64,000 bases of DNA, from assembly GCA_963819115.1 (NCBI GenBank), contig CAWFUR010000010.1:62001-126000 (forward strand), read 5' to 3'. Positions 58,131 to 64,000 of this stretch are shown one piece after another. Below the pieces are notes generated by a model. That model had not been told where the DNA came from and searched no databases. It worked only from the letters and a program-made list of their open reading frames with translations. The DNA comes from JACVRW01 sp963819115 (GTDB lineage Bacteria > Actinomycetota > Thermoleophilia > Solirubrobacterales > Thermoleophilaceae). Position 1 is the first letter of the stretch; each line of letters opens with the position of its first letter. Position numbers and translations under genes: made by a program.

Positions 58131-59714
58131 ATGAGTACGCCGAGCCGAGAAAACGCGCTGGACCACGTTGTCGTCGTGATGTTCGAGAACCGTTCGTTCG
58201 ACAACCTCCTCGGGCGCCTGTACGAGCCCGGCGAGGTCGCGTCGTTCGAGGGGGTCTTAGGTAAGGACCTTTCCAATCCGGTTCCCGAGTGGGCGCAGCA
58301 TCGTCCCGATGACGGGATCGTTCGCTACGGGGTCGCGCCGAACATGGACACGCCGAATCCCGATTCCGGCGAGGAGTACCCGCACATCAACACGCAACTG
58401 TTCGGGATCCTCGACGAGGAAAACCGCGGACAGGTCGACGCGGAGCGCTCCTTCAACGAGCCGCGTGACGGCCAGGCTCCGAGCATGGACGGCTTCGTCG
58501 CCGACTACATCAGCATGTTGACGGTCGAGCTCGGGCGCCAGCCGACGGTCGAGGAGTACGCCCAGATCATGACGGGCTACACGCGCGAGCAGATGCCGGT
58601 GCTGTCGGAGATCGCGCGCGGCTTTGCGACCTTCGATCACTGGTTCTGCGACGTGCCGACGTGCACGTACCCGAATCGGTCGTTCTTTCACGCCGGGCAA
58701 TCCAGCGGTTATGTGGTGAACATGTCGCCGCCCGGGTGCTTCCCGAAGACCAACGACGGCGAGACGCTCTTCGATCGCCTCGGCGCGGCCGGACTGACGT
58801 GGAAGGTCTACTGCGATCCACCGTCGCACTACTCACTGACCGGTGTGATACACGCCCCGCGCCTCGCCGCCAAATTCGCGACCAACTTCTTCTCCACCCG
58901 CCAGTTCTTCGAGGATGCCGAAAAGGGCGAACTGCCCACCTACTCGTTCATCGAGCCGCAGATCATCGGCTGGAACCACAACGACATGCACCCGCCATTT
59001 GCCGGCATGCTCGGCTTGCTCGCCGAGAAGGTCGGCGCCCCCGACGCCGCGGGCGTGACCTTCGACCCGCCGTCCTCCCTGATCGCCGGCGAGGACCTTC
59101 TCGCGCGCATCTACGACGCGATCCGCAGATCCTCCTCGCCAACCGGCTCCAACCACGTCAACACCACGTTGCTGGTGACGTTCGACGAGCATGGCGGCAC
59201 CTACGACCACGTGCCGCCGCCGGCCGCGGTCCCGCCCAACGGCAACGGCCAGCCGGGCCAGATGGGATTCACGTTCAACCGCTCCGGCATCCGCATACCG
59301 ACGCTGGCGATCTCCGCATGGATCCCCGAGCGCACCGTCATCAACCACGAGCACCGCGCAACGTCACTGCTAGCGACGATGCGCGAGCGCTTCAACCTCG
59401 GCGCCCCGATCACCGCCCGAGAGGCCAGCGCCCGCAGCTTCACCGACATATTCATGCTTAGCACGCCACGCGCACAAGAGGACTGGCCAGAGATCATCGC
59501 CCGCCCGGTTCCCGAGCTGCACGAGTCGCTTGTGCCCCTCGACGCTCCGCTCGGCCTGCTTGGCAAGTCGCTGCTCTTCGCCGTCTTCGCCATGGCCGAA
59601 GGATTCGGAAAGCCCGTCCCCGACCTCAAGCCCGAAGACCCGCTCACCGGCGCTGAGGCGATCGCGCTCGCCCACGAAACGCTCGGCGAAGTCTTTCCCG
59701 CGATCCGCGACTAG
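58131..59714 (+). CDS. Phospholipase C/acid-phosphatase-like phosphoesterase (AcpA/PLC family)
   Basis: 527 aa. N-terminal VVVVMFENRSFDNLLGRLY gives the family's metal Glu/Asn site. The mid-domain is CDVPTCTYPNRSFFHAGQSSG, then PQIIGWNHNDMHPP, and LVTFDEHGGTYDHVPPP supplies the last metal residues. Family enzymes cleave phosphodiesters or phosphomonoesters (phosphatidylcholine PLC, AcpA). Unusually it has no signal peptide, so it would be cytoplasmic. Codon third positions look less GC-biased than the flanking genes. It is the first cargo after tRNA-Ala(CGC). Confidence 0.88.
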   Translation: MSTPSRENALDHVVVVMFENRSFDNLLGRLYEPGEVASFEGVLGKDLSNPVPEWAQHRPDDGIVRYGVAPNMDTPNPDSGEEYPHINTQLFGILDEENRGQVDAERSFNEPRDGQAPSMDGFVADYISMLTVELGRQPTVEEYAQIMTGYTREQMPVLSEIARGFATFDHWFCDVPTCTYPNRSFFHAGQSSGYVVNMSPPGCFPKTNDGETLFDRLGAAGLTWKVYCDPPSHYSLTGVIHAPRLAAKFATNFFSTRQFFEDAEKGELPTYSFIEPQIIGWNHNDMHPPFAGMLGLLAEKVGAPDAAGVTFDPPSSLIAGEDLLARIYDAIRRSSSPTGSNHVNTTLLVTFDEHGGTYDHVPPPAAVPPNGNGQPGQMGFTFNRSGIRIPTLAISAWIPERTVINHEHRATSLLATMRERFNLGAPITAREASARSFTDIFMLSTPRAQEDWPEIIARPVPELHESLVPLDAPLGLLGKSLLFAVFAMAEGFGKPVPDLKPEDPLTGAEAIALAHETLGEVFPAIRD

Positions 59715-60076
59715 GCCGCCTGCGTGCTGCCCCGAACCTCGTCAGCGCGTTCACGCGCGGGACGCGCGCTTCTCCTATCGCCTGCTGCCGGCAGTCGCGC
59801 TTACGCCGAGCAGACTGCTGGACTCCAGGCATGCGGTAGTACCGCGACCGAGCGAGGCTCACGCCTTCGACAGGAGTTCCCTCAGGTCGATCGAGAGGTT
59901 TGAAAGCTGTCCGGTTAGCTCCACTCGCTCGTTGTCCAATTGACAGGGTGGCCGGGTAGCAGAGCAAGGCGCCTCTCCAGCTTCCCCCAGCCCACTCGGA
60001 GAACGACGAGGCCTACCGCCTCTGCCGTGCCCGCCAACGCGACACCCACGTCGGCGCCAAGAGCGTCTCCGAGTCC
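59715..60076. other. Gene-free region after phosphoesterase
   Basis: 362 bp without a supportable gene. It contains tRNA-end copy B. The part before it (59825-59890) resembles the sequence before copy D (61846-61920), e.g. TTCGACAGGAGTTCCCTCAGG versus a near-identical block, so the repeat unit is larger than the tRNA end. Confidence 0.5.
59890..59940 (+). repeat. Degenerate tRNA-Ala 3'-end repeat (copy B)
   Basis: GAGAGGTTTGAAAGCTGTCC then GGTTAGCTCCA matches the T-stem/acceptor end of the tRNA (GTCCGACTAGCTCCA) with few changes. It continues CTCGCTCGTTGTCC like the flank after the intact tRNA before diverging. It lies between the phosphoesterase and the oxidoreductase gene. Confidence 0.65.
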
Positions 60077-60994
60077 TTATGGACCAATGCGGATAATCGT
60101 CTTCCCGTTGCGTCGCTCGGTCGGGTTGAGGGCGGCGACCGCATCGTCGAGGGTCGCGACGTTGCCGATGTTGGTCCGCAGTCGTCCGTCGCGCACCCGC
60201 TGGACGATCTCACTCAGTTGGGCACGATCAGATTCGACCACGAAGTCGACTGCCATGCCGTCGGCGGGCCGCGCCTCGGGCGGCCCTACGACGGTCACCA
60301 GGGTTCCTCCGGCCCGGATCAGGCTTGCGGACCGCTTCTGGATGTCACCGCCGATGACGTCGAAGACCAGATCGACGTCGCCAACGTTTTCCAGGTCGTC
60401 GTTGTCGAGGTCGACGAACTCGGCCGCGCCGAAGTCGAGCGCCTTCTCGCGGTCGGCGGCGCGTCCGGTGCCGATGACGTATGCGCCGGCCTCACGCGCG
60501 AGTTGCGTCACCATCGTCCCCACTGCGCCGGCCGCGCCGTGCGCGAGGACGCTCTGCCCCGCCCGAAGGCGGCCGTGGTCGAACAGTCCCTGCCACGCGG
60601 TCAGGCCCGAGATTGGCAGGCTCGCGCCCACCGTAGAGTCGACGTCGCCCGGCAGCGGCGCGAGGTTGCGTGCCTCGATCGCCACATACTCCGCCAGGGT
60701 GCCGTCGCGATGCCAGTCCGCGAGGCCGAACACCCGCTGTCCCACCGATAGCCCCGTCGTGCCGTAGCCGAGAGCGGCGACCACTCCGGCCAGCTCGTGC
60801 CCAGGGATCGACGGTGTTCGGTCACGGTCGCGGCGATCGGTCCAGGTCGAGGGCCACGCCATCTCAGTCGGGACGAATCCCGACGCATGAATCCGAACGA
60901 CGACGTCATTTATCGCTGCCGGCGGCTCGGGCCGCTCCATCAGCGTCATCCCGGCTGTTCCCGCAGCCTCGTCCGTCACCACAATCGCCTTCAT
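60077..60994 (-). CDS. Zinc-independent quinone-oxidoreductase-like (MDR) dehydrogenase
   Basis: 305 aa. GroES-like domain (IVVTDEAAGTAGMTLMERPE, IPGHELAGVVAALG) and NADPH Rossmann domain (GLTAWQGLFD, VLAHGAAGAVGTMVTQLARE, IGTGRAADREKALDFGA). No structural-zinc Cys cluster is present, so it belongs to the QOR/enone-reductase branch of the MDR family. The substrate is unknown. It is the only gene in this accessory stretch on the minus strand, bounded by tRNA-end copies B and C. Confidence 0.9.
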   Translation of the reverse strand: MKAIVVTDEAAGTAGMTLMERPEPPAAINDVVVRIHASGFVPTEMAWPSTWTDRRDRDRTPSIPGHELAGVVAALGYGTTGLSVGQRVFGLADWHRDGTLAEYVAIEARNLAPLPGDVDSTVGASLPISGLTAWQGLFDHGRLRAGQSVLAHGAAGAVGTMVTQLAREAGAYVIGTGRAADREKALDFGAAEFVDLDNDDLENVGDVDLVFDVIGGDIQKRSASLIRAGGTLVTVVGPPEARPADGMAVDFVVESDRAQLSEIVQRVRDGRLRTNIGNVATLDDAVAALNPTERRNGKTIIRIGP

Positions 60995-61446
60995 CCGGCA
61001 CCTCCCTGTGTCGAGTTCTCGCCGTTAGTCGACTGGGCCGACTGGGCGGTAATCGAGGCCCTCGGCATCGACTCACAGCCCCGCGCAATTGAGCAGGGGA
61101 AGTTCATCTACTTGGCCCTCTCGTCAATGTGCCCAGCGCGGGGCACGCCCACGCCGGAGACCATGCCAAGCCGGGATTCCCGGGCAGCTCAGGTCGCAGC
61201 GAGCAGCTGTCGCAGGGAAGAGGCACGGTTTGAAAGCTGTCCCGTTAGCTCCATTCGGTCGTTGTCCGAACGACAACGAAAGCGCCTGGAAAGCGACTGT
61301 AGCGCCCTTCCGATCGCTCGAAGGAGCCAGCCGGACGGAGCGACAGGTGCGGCTTCAGCGCCGCCGCCGCCGCTCTTCGTCCGCCTGTGGGTTGCGATAT
61401 CGCGGTCCGTGCGCGAGGCTCAGACTCCCGACGAGGAGACGCAGCC
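60995..61446. other. Gene-free region with tRNA-end copy C
   Basis: 452 bp. I see no supportable gene; short frames here have no family features. It holds the best-conserved tRNA-end repeat (61221-61340). A GAGGAG Shine-Dalgarno at 61433-61438 belongs to the next gene. Confidence 0.5.
61221..61340 (+). repeat. Degenerate tRNA-Ala 3'-end repeat with flank (copy C)
   Basis: GGTTTGAAAGCTGTCCCGTT then AGCTCCATTCGGTCGTTGTC, identical to the tRNA end and flank over TAGCTCCATTCGGTCGTTGTC-type sequence. The hairpin TCGTTGTC-CGAAC-GACAACGA is kept with a different loop. Similarity continues ~60 bp (TTCCGATCGCTCGAAGG, CCAGCCGGAC). No intact tRNA is present; upstream of the T-stem it does not fold. Confidence 0.72.
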
Positions 61447-61824
61447 ATGCCCAAGGCGAAGATCGCCACCCCGATGCTCCAAGCCTTCCTCGACGCGTTC
61501 AACGCCCACGATGTCGACGCGATCATGTCCTTCTTCGCCGAGGACTGCGTCTTTGACATGCCACGCGGGCCCGCACCGGGAGGACGGCGGCTGGTGGGCA
61601 AGCAGCAGGTTCGGAAAGGGATCCAGTCCCGGCTCGACGGGGTTCCGGACGTCCACTACGGCGACGACTGCCACCGGGTCTGCGGTGACCGCGGCGTCTC
61701 AGAGTGGACGCTTCGCGGGACGCAGCGAACAGGCGAGCCGATTGAGGTGCGCGGGTGCGACCTGTTCCAGTTCGTCGATGGGAAGATCAGTCGCAAGGAT
61801 TCCTTCTGGAAGATCGTCGACTGA
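61447..61824 (+). CDS. NTF2/SnoaL-like protein
   Basis: 125 aa. Typical cone fold: MLQAFLDAFNAHDVDAIMSF, FAEDCVFDMPRGP, KQQVRKGIQSRLDGVPDVHY, GVSEWTLRGTQ, and VRGCDLFQFVDGKISRKDSFWK. Ligand or reaction unknown. GAGGAG lies 8 nt before ATG 61447. A single-gene cargo between tRNA-end copies C and D. Confidence 0.85.
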   Translation: MPKAKIATPMLQAFLDAFNAHDVDAIMSFFAEDCVFDMPRGPAPGGRRLVGKQQVRKGIQSRLDGVPDVHYGDDCHRVCGDRGVSEWTLRGTQRTGEPIEVRGCDLFQFVDGKISRKDSFWKIVD

Positions 61825-61889
61825 CCGGGCTGCCGCTTCCCATGCGATGCGGCAGCGCCGAGATCGGAACGCCGACTGAGAGGGATCAC

Positions 61890-61945
61890 ACGTTCAACAG
61901 GAGCTCCCCCAGGTTGCGCGAGAGGTTTGAAAGCTGTCCGGTTAA
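61890..61945 (+). repeat. Degenerate tRNA-Ala 3'-end repeat (copy D)
   Basis: CGTTCAACAGGAGCTCCCCC, then GAGAGGTTTGAAAGCTGTCC and GGTTAAGTCC. It matches copy B over its left part almost base for base, but the acceptor end is altered (TTAAGTCC for TTAGCTCC). It ends 9 nt before the ATG of the next gene. Confidence 0.62.
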
Positions 61946-61954
61946 GTCCGTTCG

Positions 61955-62401
61955 ATGAGCCCCAAGGGGCGGTCCGAAGCCCTCGAGCGCGAGAAACAGA
62001 GCCCGGAGCTGGCTCGGCTGTTCGATATCTACGAGGCCTTCGTCGAGGGCCGCCTCGAATGCATTCCCGAGTACTTCGCCGAGGGCGGCTGTTACCGAAC
62101 GAGCGGCGTGTTTCCCGGGATGCGGGAGCGCTACGTCGGCCATGAGGAGATCGCGGAGTTCTGGCACGCGGCGACCGAGCCGTGGGAGTCGCTGCAGATC
62201 GACATCGGCCGGACGATGGCCCGCGGCGAGGATGTGGTCACGCAGATCTGGCTCACCGGGCGGGGACGCCACAGCCACATCGAGGTGAAAGGCGTCGAGG
62301 CCGGCCACCTGGTGCGCTTCCGCAAGCTCAAGATCGTCGAGTTCCTGGCGTTCCCCACCTGGGATCTCGCGATGAAGGACCTCGAGGCCCTGCCGAGCTG
62401 A
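61955..62401 (+). CDS. NTF2/SnoaL-like protein
   Basis: 148 aa. SPELARLFDIYEAFVEGRLE, YFAEGGCYRTSGVFPGMRE, GHEEIAEFWHAATEPWESLQ and VTQIWLTGRGRHS form the cone-shaped fold. KLKIVEFLAFPTWDLAMKD ends it. Function unknown; resembles ester-cyclase and polyketide-cyclase-like relatives. One base separates its stop from the cupin start, so the two are an operon. It begins directly after tRNA-end copy D. Confidence 0.82.
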   Translation: MSPKGRSEALEREKQSPELARLFDIYEAFVEGRLECIPEYFAEGGCYRTSGVFPGMRERYVGHEEIAEFWHAATEPWESLQIDIGRTMARGEDVVTQIWLTGRGRHSHIEVKGVEAGHLVRFRKLKIVEFLAFPTWDLAMKDLEALPS

Positions 62402-62402
62402 G

Positions 62403-62774
62403 ATGAACGACAGGATCAACCTTGCCGACAAGCTCGCCGCGTTCGAGGAGCGGTGGAGCCCCAAGATCGTCGGCACCATGAACGACTACAAGCTTCAGGT
62501 GGTGAAGGTGGAGGGCGAGTTCGTGTGGCACCGCCACGATGAGACCGACGACTTCTTCCTGGTCACCAAGGGCCTCCTGCTCATCGACCTCCGGGAGGGC
62601 GGCACCGAGCGCACCGTCGAACTGGCGCCGGGGGAGCTGTTCGTGGTTCCTCGCGGGGTCGAGCACCGCCCCCGCGCCGACACGGAGACGCACCTGCTGC
62701 TGATCGAACCCGTGGGCACGCTCAACACGGGCGACGCCGGCGGCCCGCTGTCCGCGGCTGAAGAAGGGCTCTGA
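62403..62774 (+). CDS. Cupin-domain protein
   Basis: 123 aa single cupin barrel. Motif 1 is FVWHRHDETDDFFLVTKG with metal ligands His-His-Glu/Asp. Motif 2 is PGELFVVPRGVEHRP with the last His. A metal-dependent enzyme or sugar/ligand-binding protein; substrate unknown. ATG 62403 follows the NTF2-like gene after one base. No Shine-Dalgarno other than the preceding CDS end, consistent with coupling. Confidence 0.88.
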   Translation: MNDRINLADKLAAFEERWSPKIVGTMNDYKLQVVKVEGEFVWHRHDETDDFFLVTKGLLLIDLREGGTERTVELAPGELFVVPRGVEHRPRADTETHLLLIEPVGTLNTGDAGGPLSAAEEGL

Positions 62775-62854
62775 CCGCAGCAGCACGTGAACTCACGCGC
62801 GGCCACGCGCCGATGTGAGAGGGTTCCGCCGTTGACGGACCGAGGAGCCTGATC

Positions 62855-64000
62855 ATTCGAGGGAAAGCCCGCCGCCTCGCGGTCGCCGTCCTGTTCGCGT
62901 GCCTGCTCGCCGCCGCCCCGGCGCTCGGTGCCTTCCCGGGCTCGAATCCGGACGAGAGCGTGCGGCTCAACGCGCCCAACGACCCGGACTTCGACGCCTG
63001 CGAGACCGACAACGCCGGGGGTGCCACCTGCTCGAACGTCTTCGACGAGGAGCTGGAGCGATTCGGCTTTGCGCCCAGCGCCGCGCAGGCCACGGCCCTC
63101 TACAAGCCCCCGTTCGACGCGCACGTGACCCGCCTGCAGGGGCAGAACACCCTCGCCGGCCGCAACCCACTCGGACAGGTCTCAGGCGTCTCCGCGGACC
63201 GGGCCTGGAAGCGCTCGATCGGACGCCCCGACGTGGAGATCGCGATCCTCGACACGGGGATCCGCTGGAACAACACCGCGCTCCGCAAGAAGATCGCCCT
63301 GAACGAGGCTGAGCTGCCCACCCCGCAGACCACGGGCGGGGCCCCCTGCGCCCAGGACGACTGCAACGGGGACGGCGCCTTCGACGTCGATGACTTCGCC
63401 AACGACCCGCGCGTGTCGAACTCCGCCGGGGACGACGAGGCGGACAGCATCCTTGACGCGAGCGACCTGATCAAGACGTTCAGCGGCGACGGTGACAACG
63501 ACGGCAACGGCTACGTCGACGACATCGCGGGCTGGGACTTCTTCGGGGACGACAACGATCCCTACGACGCGTCGAGCTACTCGAGCGCGGAGAACCACGG
63601 CTCAGGCCGGGCGGCGGAGGCGGGAGCCCAGACGAACGAGGGCGCCGGCGGCACGGGCGTGTGCCCGCGCTGCCAGATCGTGCCGCTGCGGGTGTGGGAC
63701 ACGTTCGTGGTCGACACCAACAACTTCGGCGAGGCCGCCCTCTACGCGGCGGACAACAGCATCGAGGTGGTGGAGGGAGCGTCGGGCGGCCTCTTCAACT
63801 CGCGCTTCGCGCGCGCCGCCTTCGCCCAGGCCTACCGCAAGGGCGTGTTCTTCGCGATCGTCTCCTCGGACCTCAACACGTCCGACCACAACATCCCGAC
63901 GCTCTACGACGAGGCCATGCAGGTGCAGGGGAGCGTGTCCGACGTGGAGGGGCTCGGCCAAAGCGGCGCGGAGGTGGGCGCCTTCCTCGGCAACCTCGGC
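62855..64000 (+). CDS. Secreted subtilisin-like (S8) serine protease, 5' part
   Basis: 382 codons, running off the right edge. Signal peptide RGKARRLAVAVLFACLLAAAPALG precedes a propeptide-like stretch. Catalytic Asp is in VEIAILDTGIRWNN (~130) and the His in SAENHGSGRAAEAGA (~245), in place of the usual HGTxVAG. The Ser is outside the window. An Asp/Asn-rich insertion (GDGDNDGNGYVDD) between them looks Ca-binding. No ATG/GTG/TTG is in frame: an ATT at 62855 stands 7 nt after GAGGAG. An in-frame stop at ~62815 limits any longer start. Confidence 0.85.
   Translation, partial: MRGKARRLAVAVLFACLLAAAPALGAFPGSNPDESVRLNAPNDPDFDACETDNAGGATCSNVFDEELERFGFAPSAAQATALYKPPFDAHVTRLQGQNTLAGRNPLGQVSGVSADRAWKRSIGRPDVEIAILDTGIRWNNTALRKKIALNEAELPTPQTTGGAPCAQDDCNGDGAFDVDDFANDPRVSNSAGDDEADSILDASDLIKTFSGDGDNDGNGYVDDIAGWDFFGDDNDPYDASSYSSAENHGSGRAAEAGAQTNEGAGGTGVCPRCQIVPLRVWDTFVVDTNNFGEAALYAADNSIEVVEGASGGLFNSRFARAAFAQAYRKGVFFAIVSSDLNTSDHNIPTLYDEAMQVQGSVSDVEGLGQSGAEVGAFLGNLG

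Noticed and set aside
61089..61556. 155-codon plus-strand frame across tRNA-end copy C
   Set aside because: It translates the repeat and gene-free DNA, has no Shine-Dalgarno or domain, and overlaps the start of the NTF2-like gene.
57708..62000. Integrase, transposase or phage gene in the tRNA-linked region
   Set aside because: All frames there were read; none has tyrosine/serine recombinase or DDE motifs.
1..64000. CRISPR arrays, rRNA genes, replication origin
   Set aside because: No regularly spaced direct repeats, no rRNA-like sequence, no DnaA-box cluster was noticed; the only tandem repeat is the 48-bp pair at 16.9 kb.

Overview
GC-rich actinobacterial chromosome, most likely Thermoleophilia (Solirubrobacter/Conexibacter-like). 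This is inferred from strong GC third-position bias, frequent GTG/TTG starts, ATGA/TGATG gene overlaps, a DUF6458 protein, several secreted TIM-barrel hydrolase-like proteins and bacterial Ig-like secreted proteins. No phage, plasmid, IS element, integrase or CRISPR array was seen. Both ends of the window cut genes: a TrmA/RumA RNA methyltransferase on the left and a subtilisin-like protease on the right.

Layout. 0-6.6 kb: RNA methyltransferase, H1-like phasin-type protein, EEP nuclease diverging from argF, a type-1 copper lipoprotein, then a TPP-riboswitch-controlled thiO-thiSG operon. 6.7-11.5 kb: three exported glycosidase-like proteins around thiE. 11.6-22 kb: lpd, a BBE-type FAD oxidase, an Ig-like secreted protein, and a pdhA-pdhB-pdhC-LOG operon. 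31.2 to 21.9 kb (minus): a co-directional run potA-potD-potB-potC, APC permease, universal stress protein, MscL, enolase-like protein, ferritin and PLD-like protein. Facing it is a plus-strand operon of class III aminotransferase, PucR regulator and alanine dehydrogenase. Together these look like polyamine/amine uptake and nitrogen recovery. 35.6-46.4 kb: cell-envelope functions (a three-domain wall hydrolase, twin sulfatase-fold proteins, rhomboid protease, D,D-carboxypeptidase) plus lipB-lipA, which lipoylates the PDH E2. 46.4-57.5 kb: tRNA-Ala(UGC), a divergent DHFR-like pair, methyltransferases, an SDR-EamA exporter operon facing a LysR regulator across a perfect inverted repeat, an FHA-HTH regulator, a BrkB-family membrane protein, a polysaccharide flippase and a GntR/UTRA regulator.

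57.6-62 kb is the most unusual part. Downstream of an intact tRNA-Ala(CGC) lie three degenerate copies of the tRNA 3' end plus flank. These separate single-gene cargoes (phospholipase C-like, quinone-oxidoreductase-like, NTF2-like), with no recombinase in view. It reads as a tRNA-anchored accessory array.

Two other signals recur. Eight copies of a ~48-bp GC-rich element with a compensated 8-bp hairpin sit between genes, three of them at convergent gene junctions. A TANNNT-like box also stands 6-10 nt before the start codon of about nine genes that lack a Shine-Dalgarno, suggesting leaderless transcripts. lipB and its divergent neighbour appear to share one overlapping pair of such boxes.
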